DNA of 64,000 nt from Bacteroidales bacterium (GTDB lineage Bacteria; Bacteroidota; Bacteroidia; Bacteroidales; UBA932), in assembly GCA_022648685.1 (NCBI GenBank), contig JALCMW010000005.1:1-64000 (forward strand), given 5' to 3'. Below the pieces are notes generated by a model. That model did not search any database. It saw only the letters and a program-made list of their open reading frames with translations, and had not been told where the DNA came from. The translations under genes were made by a program, and so were the position numbers. Shown here in pieces: positions 27,290-35,687 of the stretch. How positions within the stretch are numbered: the first letter of the stretch is position 1; each line of letters begins with the position of its first letter.

Positions 27290-28384
27290 TCATCTTCCGT
27301 CAAGACGGTCAAAATAAGTCAGGACATCTTCCCATTTCCTGAAGTGTTCGGTAGCGAAAGGAACCAGGGTCCCCATAAAATCTTCGCCGCCGGAGAATTC
27401 GGGATGGGCGTCTATCAGATAATCACCCAGCAATAAATCCTTACGCGGGCAGCAGATAACCCGGTTCCACGCCGCAACTCCAAGATATTCATCCGCCCAT
27501 GATACCGGGCCGCCCCATTGTGAAGGGGAATTGTGAGGAAGACTTGCAGATATGTAGACGTCATAGTAGCGTGCCAGCTGCGAAAAACATTTTACAGCAC
27601 TGTTTACAGGTTCCGCACCTGAATAATAACGCGGATAATCGTGGAGATGTCCTTCATAATCTTTCAGAACATCTTCCTGCAAGCGTTTCTCCGATGTTCG
27701 GACATCTGCAAGTGTATCATCCATGGCAATAATTACAACCTGTTTTTCCCGATTTTCCTGTTTATCGTCTATCCACTGTATCACAGGCAATACGGAATGC
27801 AGCAATGTCTCGTCGTTAAGATAATGGCCCCCGTTGAAACGGATCGCGTTCGGATAATGCGATGCGAAAATGTCGTAAGTATCAACCATTTCATCGTGAA
27901 GGCCGAAAAGACCGTAGACACGTGATGTTTCATTTCTATCGGAAGACAGTAGTCCGAAGCAGTTCGAAGTTGTTTTCCTGAATTCTTCAAGCAGTCCCTT
28001 CGTAACCAGGAAACTCGTTTGGCCGTCTTTGCGGGGGGAATGGAATTCCTGACGTCCCAATCCGTTATTTTTCAATACGGTATCTGCCAGGGTGAATGCA
28101 GGATTGACAAGAATCCTGTCGTATCCAGCCAGCATTTCGGCATACATTCCTCCCATTGAAGTCCCGATGATTAAATTCGGTTCCTCTTCTACACAAATCG
28201 TCTTCAGAAGAGATACAGCCTCCTCCGGTTCCACAGGCAGGTCAGGAGCTATTATTTTCGCCTCTGGCAAAAGCGTCTCCAGCGTCTTGACGGTTCCGGA
28301 AGCCCCGGAAGATGCGAAACCGTGGACATAAAGTATTTTCTTTCCGGACATGAGTTCCGGCCTGGCATATTCATATAATTCCAT
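27290..28384 (-). CDS. fusion of YqiA-type alpha/beta hydrolase and degenerate 5'(3')-deoxyribonucleotidase (NT5C) domain
   Basis: Residues about 14-205 form a UPF0227/YqiA-like esterase: KILYVHGFASSGASGTVK, nucleophile Ser76 in IIGTSMGGMYAEML, GLHDEMVDT (acid loop) and His187 in FNGGHYLND. Residues about 214-364 resemble the HAD-type NT5C nucleotidase family (TLADVRTSEKRL, ISASLPHNS, CPRKDLLLGDYLID). In the second half, HAD motif I reads AMDDTLAD where DxDxT/V is expected, so the nucleophile Asp is Ala220. Motif IV reads IDAHPE rather than IDDRP, so a Mg2+-ligand Asp is also Ala. Both codons are GCC. The esterase triad looks intact, so the nucleotidase half is probably non-catalytic and may bind a ligand. 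Confidence 0.82.
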   Translation of the reverse strand: MELYEYARPELMSGKKILYVHGFASSGASGTVKTLETLLPEAKIIAPDLPVEPEEAVSLLKTICVEEEPNLIIGTSMGGMYAEMLAGYDRILVNPAFTLADTVLKNNGLGRQEFHSPRKDGQTSFLVTKGLLEEFRKTTSNCFGLLSSDRNETSRVYGLFGLHDEMVDTYDIFASHYPNAIRFNGGHYLNDETLLHSVLPVIQWIDDKQENREKQVVIIAMDDTLADVRTSEKRLQEDVLKDYEGHLHDYPRYYSGAEPVNSAVKCFSQLARYYDVYISASLPHNSPSQWGGPVSWADEYLGVAAWNRVICCPRKDLLLGDYLIDAHPEFSGGEDFMGTLVPFATEHFRKWEDVLTYFDRLDGR

Positions 28385-28509
28385 AAGAATCGGTTTTACC
28401 GTACAAATTTATTTACATTTTATTATTTTATCATGCAAAATAACGCTAATCCGTAAAAAATCGTTATGTTTGCAGACAATTTAAAACAGAATAAATTTAA
28501 TATTTTAAA

Positions 28510-29484
28510 ATGGAAAAAGGACCTATTTCACAGTTCATCATCCGCAATTTTCGTCATTTCAACGCCGCCGCTCTGGTAGACGCATCGCAAGCATATGACG
28601 ACCTTCTGAACAAAGGCGGAAAAATGATGTTGGCGATGGCCGGCGCCATGAGTACGGCTGAACTCGGAATCTCTCTTGCAGAGATGATCCGCAAGGACAA
28701 ATTCCAGATAATCTGCTGTTCCGCCAATAATCTGGAAGAAGATATAATGAACCTTGTGGCTCACTCCCACTATTACAGGGTTCCCGGATACAGGGATCTC
28801 ACTCCGATTCAGGAAAAAGAACTCCTCGACAATCACTATAACAGGGTTACGGATACCTGCATCCCGGAAGATGAAGCTTTCCGCCGTCTCGAAGGCTTCC
28901 TTACTGATGTATGGAAAAATGCACAGGACAAAGGCGAAAGATATCTTCCGTACGAATATATTTACCAAATCATACGAAGCGGAGTGCTGAAGCCTTATTA
29001 CGAAATAGATCCGAAAGACAGCTGGGTACTTGCTGCATGCGAGAAAAACATTCCTATCGTGGTTCCTGCCTGGGAAGACTGCACTACCGGTAATATCTTC
29101 ACTGCCCACGTGATCCGTGGAGAACTCAAACCTGATATTGTCAAAAACGGAATAGAAACAATGATATTCCTGGTAGACTGGTACAAGAAAAACTCAGGAG
29201 GAGAAGGCGTAGGCTTCTTCCAGATTGGAGGAGGCACGGCCGGTGATTTTCCTATTTGCTGTGTTCCTATGATGGAACAGGATCTGCAATGGAAAGGGAC
29301 GCCGCACTGGAAATATTTCTGCCAGATTTCGGACAGCACGACCTCATACGGGTCATATTCCGGTGCAGTGCCGAACGAAAAGATCACCTGGGGCAAACTT
29401 GATCCCGACACACCCAAATTCATAGTTGAATCTGACGCTACAATTGTGGCTCCGCTTATGTTCTACTACATATTGGGAATGTAA
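28510..29484 (+). CDS. deoxyhypusine-synthase-like protein
   Basis: The 324-aa protein belongs to the deoxyhypusine synthase family. Visible features are the NAD-binding segment LAMAGAMSTAELGISLAEMI, EEDIMNLVAHSHYYRVPGY, VGFFQIGGGTAGDFPICC, and the catalytic-Lys region EKITWGKLDPDTPKF, equivalent to the SWGK segment of the eukaryotic enzyme. Bacteria lack eIF5A, so the substrate is not deoxyhypusine-modified eIF5A; homospermidine synthesis or another aminobutyl transfer is possible. It is a single gene ended by a strong terminator. Confidence 0.9.
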   Translation: MEKGPISQFIIRNFRHFNAAALVDASQAYDDLLNKGGKMMLAMAGAMSTAELGISLAEMIRKDKFQIICCSANNLEEDIMNLVAHSHYYRVPGYRDLTPIQEKELLDNHYNRVTDTCIPEDEAFRRLEGFLTDVWKNAQDKGERYLPYEYIYQIIRSGVLKPYYEIDPKDSWVLAACEKNIPIVVPAWEDCTTGNIFTAHVIRGELKPDIVKNGIETMIFLVDWYKKNSGGEGVGFFQIGGGTAGDFPICCVPMMEQDLQWKGTPHWKYFCQISDSTTSYGSYSGAVPNEKITWGKLDPDTPKFIVESDATIVAPLMFYYILGM

Positions 29485-29508
29485 TCAAAAATAATTACAA
29501 CAAATAGA

Positions 29509-29547
29509 AAAAGCCGTATGCGAAGTCTTCGCGTACGGCTTTTTTTC
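29509..29547 (+). terminator. intrinsic terminator after the deoxyhypusine-synthase-like gene
   Basis: AAGCCGTATGCGAAG pairs with CTTCGCGTACGGCTT (one mismatch) around a 2-nt centre and is followed by a run of Ts. The stem is about 15 bp; because As precede it, it may also terminate the convergent GIN-domain operon. Confidence 0.88.
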
Positions 29548-29584
29548 AATACTAACTACACACAAAATATTTATATTAAGACCA

Positions 29585-30364
29585 TTATTTATGAGATTTG
29601 ATTTCAACTGAATTTCCATTTACGTTTTTCAATATATGGGATGCCTTGAGATTGTCTATATCCACATCCCCTGAACCGGCTATGCTGATTTCGACATTGT
29701 CCGCTTTTCCATCCAGTTTGACATCCCCAGAACCGGCAACTGACAGATTTACGGATCCGCCATCCAGTCTCTTCACATTAATGTCTCCGGAGCCTGAAAC
29801 CGATGCGTTGAAAACAGGACAAGTCAAACCGTTTACAGACAAATCGCCGGATCCTGAATGAGAATATGAGAAAAAGCGGCAATTAGCACCATTTATTCTC
29901 ACATGACTGCTCCCAGAGCCATCGATGGACAGAGAATCCGTAATTATGCCATTGTTCATTGCAAAATCACAGGAGCCGCTGATACTTACACTCCTGAGTG
30001 AACGGGTATATACATATATCAGGATTTCGCCGACATTGATGAATTCATGTCTTTTCAAGTGATAATTGATCGAAACATTATTTCCGGTCTGTTTCAACTC
30101 AATAAGAGGTATGATGTTGTCGGAAGCAGAAATTTTCACATGAGGCAAACTGTCGGTTTGCTCATAACGTAATCTGAAACTTCCCGCGACACTTATGGAA
30201 TCGAACTCTCGAACGACAGTATCTTTTACAACTATCTTATCGCTGGCATTGAAAGATTCCCTTTCAATATTTTTCGTATTGAATGTGAACATGCAGGAAG
30301 TAATGGACAAGGAACACAGTGAGACAGTGGCTGCCAAAATAACCGTTTTGATATTTATTTTCAT
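29585..30364 (-). CDS. GIN-domain (DUF2807) lipoprotein
   Basis: The 259-aa protein has a lipoprotein signal peptide with lipobox SITSC (Cys near residue 24). A repetitive right-handed beta-helix-like domain follows, rich in SGSGD/SGSCD-type turns (GSGSSHVRI, HSGSGDLSVNG, VSGSGDINVK, VAGSGDVKLDG, IAGSGDVDIDN). This is the GIN domain, annotated as a putative auto-transporter adhesin head; its actual role is unclear. It is the last gene of an operon with an ABC transporter and a GntR regulator, and starts 1 bp after the GntR stop. Confidence 0.92.
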   Translation of the reverse strand: MKINIKTVILAATVSLCSLSITSCMFTFNTKNIERESFNASDKIVVKDTVVREFDSISVAGSFRLRYEQTDSLPHVKISASDNIIPLIELKQTGNNVSINYHLKRHEFINVGEILIYVYTRSLRSVSISGSCDFAMNNGIITDSLSIDGSGSSHVRINGANCRFFSYSHSGSGDLSVNGLTCPVFNASVSGSGDINVKRLDGGSVNLSVAGSGDVKLDGKADNVEISIAGSGDVDIDNLKASHILKNVNGNSVEIKSHK

Positions 30365-30365
30365 T

Positions 30366-30713
30366 TTATTGTTCTTTAGTACAGAATACGGAAGGATCTA
30401 TTCCTAATAACTTGATTGTCTTGAGAATGCCTGGCAGGGTATTTTCCATGAAATTCTTTTTTTCCCTTTCCATTACAATTTCTTTTGCATCAGGACTGAT
30501 GAAATAACCGATCCCCCTTTTATTGTATATGATTCCGTCGGAAGTAAGAATCTCAAAAGTACGCATCATAGTGTTGGGATTCACTCCAAGATTAGCCCCA
30601 TATTCCCTGACCGACGGAATTCTTTCATCAGCTTTCATTGTACCATTCAATATCTGTTCGCAGATCGAATCGGCTATCTGAAGATATATGGGTTTATTTG
30701 AGTTGAATTCCAT
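30366..30713 (-). CDS. GntR-family (YtrA subfamily) transcriptional regulator
   Basis: The 115-aa protein is a short GntR regulator: a winged-helix DNA-binding domain (QIADSICEQILNGTMKADERIPSVREYGANLGVNPNTMMRTFEILTSDGIIYNKRGIGYFIS) and a short helical tail without an effector domain. This is the YtrA architecture, in which the regulator usually controls linked ABC transporter genes. It lies third in its operon, and the 22-bp palindrome at the operon promoter (32404-32425) is its most likely operator. Confidence 0.93.
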   Translation of the reverse strand: MEFNSNKPIYLQIADSICEQILNGTMKADERIPSVREYGANLGVNPNTMMRTFEILTSDGIIYNKRGIGYFISPDAKEIVMEREKKNFMENTLPGILKTIKLLGIDPSVFCTKEQ

Positions 30714-30716
30714 ATA

Positions 30717-31502
30717 TTAATGTTTAATAGTTTTTATTCTGAAGAATATGGCAGTCGAAATGCCGAAAAATACAATCCAGGTCCATATTATTTCTATAAT
30801 ATTGTAGGTCTTTGCAAAATGCAAGAAGTTGATGTTCCAATCGGTTCCGTTGGTTCCATTGAAGTAACTGGCTATCAAGATAATGACCAATACGCTTATA
30901 GACATCAATATGAGAATCACCCCTGATATCTTCCTTTTTTTGAATATCAGCGCACCCAACAAGAAGACCATAATCCCGTTTACAAGAGAGAAATACGCCC
31001 TGACAATACTTACATTGACGAAATCCGCATTTCCGCTATCTCTGAAAAATGAATTGAAATTCAAAGCAAGGGAAGAATGGGCTGTCGGATCCATTGCACA
31101 TATGAGGCCGTCGCATCCAAAGTAAATCAGGACAAACAGAATAGGAAGGACAACAAGTGAATTGAACATCATTGCAATAAACTTTTCCGTTACCGAAACA
31201 GGAATCAATGTAAATTCGGATCCTTCTTTCTTGTTTGTCAGAAAGCCATAGGACTTTGCCGGAAAAGTAATCGCCATAGCACAAGACATTGCGAAAAAGA
31301 AAAGCAACCGGGTGTTAAAGGAAGGCGCTTGCCATTCATAATTTGAAAAAAGGAAATGGAATAGTATATAGAACATATAGAAAAAAAGTCCCGCACAAGA
31401 AAGTATCATGAAAGAGAAGCCGTAACGGGACACTATATTCTTGAAATCATATTTATAGTATCCGGCAAATCTTTTTATATTGAAAACGTCGCTCATAGCC
31501 AT
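30717..31502 (-). CDS. ABC transporter permease-like membrane protein
   Basis: The 261-aa protein has about six hydrophobic helices (FMILSCAGLFFYMFYILFHFLF, LLFFFAMSCAMAITFPA, FIAMMFNSLVVLPILFVLIYF and others). It has no soluble domain and no binding-protein motif, typical of small ABC-2-like permeases next to YtrA regulators. It sits between the ATPase gene (4-bp gap) and the GntR gene. The substrate is unknown; antibiotic or peptide export or envelope-stress response is usual for the type. Confidence 0.82.
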   Translation of the reverse strand: MAMSDVFNIKRFAGYYKYDFKNIVSRYGFSFMILSCAGLFFYMFYILFHFLFSNYEWQAPSFNTRLLFFFAMSCAMAITFPAKSYGFLTNKKEGSEFTLIPVSVTEKFIAMMFNSLVVLPILFVLIYFGCDGLICAMDPTAHSSLALNFNSFFRDSGNADFVNVSIVRAYFSLVNGIMVFLLGALIFKKRKISGVILILMSISVLVIILIASYFNGTNGTDWNINFLHFAKTYNIIEIIWTWIVFFGISTAIFFRIKTIKH

Positions 31503-31506
31503 AATA

Positions 31507-32337
31507 TTAATTATTGGAAAACATATTTTTAATCAGATCCTTGTGATTGTGAACGGCATTGAAAAGAGCTTCTATGTTCACTTTGCTCTCCGCCCCCGTT
31601 ACATTCGGATAAACTTGTATGAATCCCCCCGGCAACTGCTCGCTGTACAAGGCTCCGTTCTTAAGCTCCGACCCGTAATCGAAAAACAGTTTATCCGAAA
31701 TCTCCTTCGTATCGGCATTCAGAAGCACATCTTGCTTATCGAGAATTATGATGGGATCTATTATGTTCTCCAGATCCCTTACCTGATGCGTTGATATGAC
31801 TATTGTCGATTCTTCTGAAGTATACTTGCTTATGGCACTTCTGAACTGAGCTTTGGACGGTATGTCCAAGCCGTTAGTCGGCTCGTCGAGAAAAAGATAT
31901 TCGGTACCGCAAGCCAATGCAAAAGAAATATAGGTTTTCTTCAATTGCCCCGTAGACATTTTATTCATCTTTCCGGAACTGTCGTTTTCAAAAATAGCCA
32001 TCAGTTCCTGGAATTTCTTCATACTGAAGTTCGGCCAGAACCTGCCGACTGTTGCGGCGTAATCATATGCACGAATATTCAGTGCGGCAACTTCCTCACT
32101 CAAATAATACTGGCTCCTCAATGAGGAAGGCAACCTCTTGTAAGGATTCTTTCCGTCAATGATAATGGTACCGCGATCGGCTTTCTTTAATCCGGCAAGT
32201 AATGTGAGGAGAGTCGTTTTTCCAACTCCGTTCTCCCCCAGAAGCCCGTATATCTTCCCCGGTTCCAATTTCATTGTTATGTTCTCCAGAACGGATAGCC
32301 TGCCGTATTTGAAGCCCAGATTTTCAATTTCAATCAT
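31507..32337 (-). CDS. ABC transporter ATP-binding protein
   Basis: I place the start at the ATG of MIEIENLGFKYGRLSVLENI. The 31 extra residues in the ORF track include the operator/promoter region and are unrelated to the family. The ATPase shows Walker A GLLGENGVGKTTLL, signature KMSTGQLKKTYI and Walker B EYLFLDEPTNGLD, followed by the switch His in VISTHQVRDLE. It pairs with the downstream permease as a YtrB-like exporter. Confidence 0.93.
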   Translation of the reverse strand: MIEIENLGFKYGRLSVLENITMKLEPGKIYGLLGENGVGKTTLLTLLAGLKKADRGTIIIDGKNPYKRLPSSLRSQYYLSEEVAALNIRAYDYAATVGRFWPNFSMKKFQELMAIFENDSSGKMNKMSTGQLKKTYISFALACGTEYLFLDEPTNGLDIPSKAQFRSAISKYTSEESTIVISTHQVRDLENIIDPIIILDKQDVLLNADTKEISDKLFFDYGSELKNGALYSEQLPGGFIQVYPNVTGAESKVNIEALFNAVHNHKDLIKNMFSNN

Positions 32338-32403
32338 AAAAAATAATATTACACTTTCGTACTCTTGCGTATGGCTGTTCAAATGCTGCCATATGTTTTT
32401 TAC

Positions 32404-32425
32404 GTGTACTAGATTATTAGTACAC
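32404..32425. promoter_or_regulatory. palindromic operator of the ABC/GntR/GIN operon
   Basis: GTGTACTA-GATTAT-TAGTACAC is a perfect 8+8 bp inverted repeat with a 6-bp centre. It starts 3 bp downstream of the -7 element and covers the inferred transcription start. Location and symmetry fit repression by the operon's own dimeric GntR regulator. Confidence 0.75.
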
Positions 32426-32427
32426 TG

Positions 32428-32458
32428 CAAATGTACGAATCATTTTTTAATTAGCAAA
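32428..32458 (-). promoter_or_regulatory. promoter of the ABC/GntR/GIN operon
   Basis: On the minus strand TTTG (32455-32458), a 19-nt spacer and TACATTTG (32428-32435) form a perfect TTTG-N19-TAnnTTTG promoter. Confidence 0.85.
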
Positions 32459-32490
32459 CTTTTAATGATATATTTTAAAAATAATCAAAG

Positions 32491-32526
32491 AAACGGCTGA
32501 CCGGAATATTCTTCGATCAGCCGTTT
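32491..32526 (-). terminator. probable terminator downstream of ffh
   Basis: AAACGGCTGA and TCAGCCGTTT form a 10-bp stem around a 16-nt loop. On the minus strand it lies about 55 bp after the ffh stop and is followed by an interrupted T-rich tract (CTTTGATTATTTTT). Confidence 0.65.
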
Positions 32527-32579
32527 AATATTTCATCTTTCTGTTTCTTACTATGAAATGCCAGGTAAAGAGGAATTCT

Positions 32580-33905
32580 TCAACGCTGGCGGAAGCCCTT
32601 CATTCTCGATGAAAGATTACCTGTCATAGCGGATTTCATTACCTTGCGTGTTCCTTCGAACTGCTTGAGTAGTCTGTTTACCTCAGGAATTGAAGTTCCG
32701 CTTCCGTCGGCTATCCTTTTTCTCCTGCTGCCGTTAATAATCTCGGGATGATCCCTTTCTTCCGACGTCATAGACATTATTATCGCTTCTATCCCTTTAA
32801 ATGAGTTGTTGTCCACATCCACATCTTTCAGGGCCTTCCCGACGCCAGGAATCATGGAGGCCAGATCTTTTATGTTGCCCATTTTCTTTATCTGCTGGAT
32901 CTGATTGTAAAAATCCATAAGGGTAAAGTTGTTTTTCGCAAGTTTTTTCTTGAGTTCCCTGGCCTGCTTTTCATCGAACTGCTCCTGGGCCTTCTCGACA
33001 AGGGTGACAACATCACCCATCCCCAGAATACGGTCGGCAATACGGGTTGGATAAAACACATCCAAAGCTTCCATCTTTTCACCCGAACTAATGAATTTTA
33101 TCGGCTTATCGACAACGGCTTTGATTGAAAGCGCCGCTCCTCCTCTTGTATCACCGTCCATTTTCGTCAGGACAACACCGTCGAAATCCAGTCTGTCATT
33201 GAAAGCTTTCGCCGTATCTACGGCATCCTGACCAGTCATTGCATCGACAACGAACAATGTTTCACTCGGTTTCAAGGAACTTTTAAGTAAAGATATTTCG
33301 TCCATCATTTCCTTGTCCACCGACAAACGTCCGGCCGTATCGACTATTACCAGCGATACTCCTTCGTTTTTGGCCTTTGCCACGGCATTACGCGCTATCT
33401 TGACGGGATCCTTAATACCATCTTCGGAATATACGGGAACCTGGATCTGCTCTCCAAGGACTTTCAGCTGATCAATGGCAGCAGGACGATAAACGTCGCA
33501 GGCGGCAAGCATTACATTCATGCCTCTTTTGCTCTTGCAATTCAAAGCCAGTTTTCCACAGAAAGTCGTTTTTCCCGAACCCTGCAAACCGGCAACTAGC
33601 ACTATCCCGGGATTGCCTTTCAAATTGATGTCCTGAGAATCGCTGCCCATGAACGCTGCCAATTCGTCATGTACGATCTTGACCATCATCTGCTGCGGCT
33701 TGACGGCTGTAAGCACGTTCTGGCCCATTGCTTTCACCTTGACTCTGTCACAAAATTCCTTTGCAACCTTAAAGCTGACATCGGCATCCAGCAAAGCCCG
33801 TCTTATGTCCTTTATTGTTTCGGCGACATTGATTTCCGTAATAGAACCTTCTCCCTTCAGTATCTTGAAGGAACGTTCCAATCTATCTGATAAATTCTCA
33901 AACAT
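32580..33905 (-). CDS. ffh: signal recognition particle protein Ffh
   Basis: Ffh is the SRP GTPase that, with 4.5S RNA, targets nascent membrane proteins to FtsY. The 441-aa protein has the N domain (1-90), the GTPase G domain with GLQGSGKTTFCGKLA, DTAGRLSVD, TKMDGDTRGGAALS, and the C-terminal RNA-binding M domain (about 300-441, with GMGDVVTLVEKAQEQ, IPGVGKAL and RRKRIADGSGTSIPEVNRLLKQF). It lies downstream of lysA on the same strand with a 30-bp gap. Confidence 0.97.
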   Translation of the reverse strand: MFENLSDRLERSFKILKGEGSITEINVAETIKDIRRALLDADVSFKVAKEFCDRVKVKAMGQNVLTAVKPQQMMVKIVHDELAAFMGSDSQDINLKGNPGIVLVAGLQGSGKTTFCGKLALNCKSKRGMNVMLAACDVYRPAAIDQLKVLGEQIQVPVYSEDGIKDPVKIARNAVAKAKNEGVSLVIVDTAGRLSVDKEMMDEISLLKSSLKPSETLFVVDAMTGQDAVDTAKAFNDRLDFDGVVLTKMDGDTRGGAALSIKAVVDKPIKFISSGEKMEALDVFYPTRIADRILGMGDVVTLVEKAQEQFDEKQARELKKKLAKNNFTLMDFYNQIQQIKKMGNIKDLASMIPGVGKALKDVDVDNNSFKGIEAIIMSMTSEERDHPEIINGSRRKRIADGSGTSIPEVNRLLKQFEGTRKVMKSAMTGNLSSRMKGFRQR

Positions 33906-33935
33906 GTATTCTGAATATTTTCAAGCTGGAAAGCT

Positions 33936-35153
33936 TCATTTGTTTTTATTGAAATAATCTATGCGGACGGGAGCTTCCGACAAACGGTCGGAATATACGA
34001 CAGGAGCGAAATCCTTGCAATTATATCCGCTGGCCATTACCTTTCCGTAAGCTCCTGCACTTCTTATAGCTATCAAATCCCCTCTCATGCTTTTCCTCAA
34101 TGACCTTCCCGTCCCGAAGACATCGCTGGATTCACATACCGGCCCTGCAATATCATATACGAAATCATCCGTATCGTCTTTCCTCACATAAAAAGCGGTT
34201 ATGTTCTCTATTTTATGATAGGCCCCGTACAAAGCCGGACGTATCAAATCGTTCATACCTGCATCTATGATCAGGAAATTCTTGGTCTCACCCTTTTTGA
34301 GATACAAAACCCGTGAAATAAGTGATCCGCACTGTGCAACCATGGAACGGCCTGGTTCAACATATACAGTCTGGTCCTTCCGTCTAGGCAGATTCGAATC
34401 GATTACAGAAAACCAGGTGCGGAAATCGGCTACAGGATATTTGTCCGGGCACTCGTAATCAATTCCCAAGCCACCGCCCAAATCTATATTGCGGACCTCA
34501 AGGCCCTTGTTTTCAAAATAGGAAACAATATCTCCGGCACGACGGCATTCCAAGGCATAAACATCATCTATACGGACGATCTGCGAACCGATATGGAATT
34601 GCAGTCCTTTGAAATCCAGATAGCGGCTTTGCTTAATCAATGAAACAGCAGCATCAAAATCATGTTCGGATATGCCGAACTTATTTTCATAAAGCCCTGT
34701 CGTAACATACTTGTGGGTATGGGCATCTATATTGGGATTAATTCTTAATGATACGTTTGCGCGTACGCCAAGATGCCCGGCCATTGCATTTATGACGGAA
34801 AGTTCCTCCAATGATTCGCAATTGAATGAGCCAATACCTGTCTTCAGAGCATCATATATTTCCTTATCATTCTTGCCAACGCCGGCAAACATTATTTCGG
34901 AAGGTTCGAAACCGCACCCGTATGCAAGCAAGACTTCATTTCCGCTCACGCAATCGGCACCGAATCCCATACTTGCAAGCTTTTTCAGCATCCTTACATC
35001 GGAATTCGCCTTTACGGCATAATCAATCTTTATTCCGTACTCGGCAGACAAAGCTGCGGCAAAAGAAGCCGTCTTGTCAAACAGCTCCATATCATAATAA
35101 TAGAACGGAGTCCGGACTCCGGAAAACACACTTACATCATTTATTGCTATCAT
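33936..35153 (-). CDS. lysA: diaminopimelate decarboxylase LysA
   Basis: This is the last step of lysine synthesis: PLP-dependent decarboxylation of meso-diaminopimelate. It is a fold-type III enzyme of 405 aa. Hallmarks are the PLP Lys in IDYAVKANSDVRMLKKL, GFGADCVSGNE, LQFHIGSQIV, DLGGGLGIDY, YVEPGRSMV (phosphate and substrate binding) and the C-terminal GPVCESSDVFG with catalytic Cys, plus GAYGKVMASGYN. It is probably cotranscribed with ffh. Confidence 0.96.
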   Translation of the reverse strand: MIAINDVSVFSGVRTPFYYYDMELFDKTASFAAALSAEYGIKIDYAVKANSDVRMLKKLASMGFGADCVSGNEVLLAYGCGFEPSEIMFAGVGKNDKEIYDALKTGIGSFNCESLEELSVINAMAGHLGVRANVSLRINPNIDAHTHKYVTTGLYENKFGISEHDFDAAVSLIKQSRYLDFKGLQFHIGSQIVRIDDVYALECRRAGDIVSYFENKGLEVRNIDLGGGLGIDYECPDKYPVADFRTWFSVIDSNLPRRKDQTVYVEPGRSMVAQCGSLISRVLYLKKGETKNFLIIDAGMNDLIRPALYGAYHKIENITAFYVRKDDTDDFVYDIAGPVCESSDVFGTGRSLRKSMRGDLIAIRSAGAYGKVMASGYNCKDFAPVVYSDRLSEAPVRIDYFNKNK

Positions 35154-35180
35154 CGCTCGGAATTATTGCGGACCAAGCCG

Positions 35181-35213
35181 CAAAAATAAATAAAATCCGT
35201 AACATTAACCAAA
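35181..35213 (-). promoter_or_regulatory. lysA promoter
   Basis: On the minus strand TTTG (35210-35213) and TATTTTTG (35181-35188) are separated by 21 nt, slightly longer than the consensus spacing. Confidence 0.5.
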
Positions 35214-35222
35214 TAATCGGAA

Positions 35223-35675
35223 TCACCTTTGTATTTTCTCCAGATAAAAATTCTGGTCGATTACATAATACATCTTATTTTCCGAATTGAACAACGGACT
35301 TTCATCGGACGCGAAAAGCAATATCGAACCCCTCCTATACCACCCCCCGTTATTATCTCCGTCTACATCGAAAGCTGTTATTTCATATACGAAAGAGTCG
35401 GAATAAACAGCATTCAAGAATCGATATTCCCCCTTTTTCGTCAAAACCGTATCCCTGCATGAAACAGACGTTCTGTCCGATGAACGGTAAGAAGACAGTA
35501 TCACTACTATGCTGTCAAGGGGGGCCATCGTATCTTTATCGTAGACATTGCCGGACACAACCATCAGATTGATATCCCCCGTTCCCGAAGAATCCGAGTC
35601 CTCCACGGCACAGGATACTGCGGAAGAAGCGACTGCAGCAAGCAAAAACAGATATCCGGCAATTCTGATTTTCAT
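35223..35675 (-). CDS. small lipoprotein with carboxypeptidase-regulatory-like fold
   Basis: The 150-aa protein has a lipoprotein signal peptide (lipobox AVSC, Cys near residue 22). A single domain follows whose pattern (VVSGNVYDKDTMAPLDSIVVILS, GEYRFLN, FDVDGDNNGGWY) resembles the carboxypeptidase-regulatory-like lipoproteins of Bacteroidales. Some of those are annotated as radical-SAM-associated, but no radical SAM gene is adjacent here. The function is unknown. It lies 12 bp behind the serine hydrolase gene. Confidence 0.75.
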   Translation of the reverse strand: MKIRIAGYLFLLAAVASSAVSCAVEDSDSSGTGDINLMVVSGNVYDKDTMAPLDSIVVILSSYRSSDRTSVSCRDTVLTKKGEYRFLNAVYSDSFVYEITAFDVDGDNNGGWYRRGSILLFASDESPLFNSENKMYYVIDQNFYLEKIQR

Positions 35676-35687
35676 CTTAACTTATTG

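Noticed and set aside
32338-32430. N-terminal extension of the ABC ATPase in the ORF track
   Set aside because: The extension reaches into the operator/promoter; the conserved ATPase begins at MIEIENLGF.
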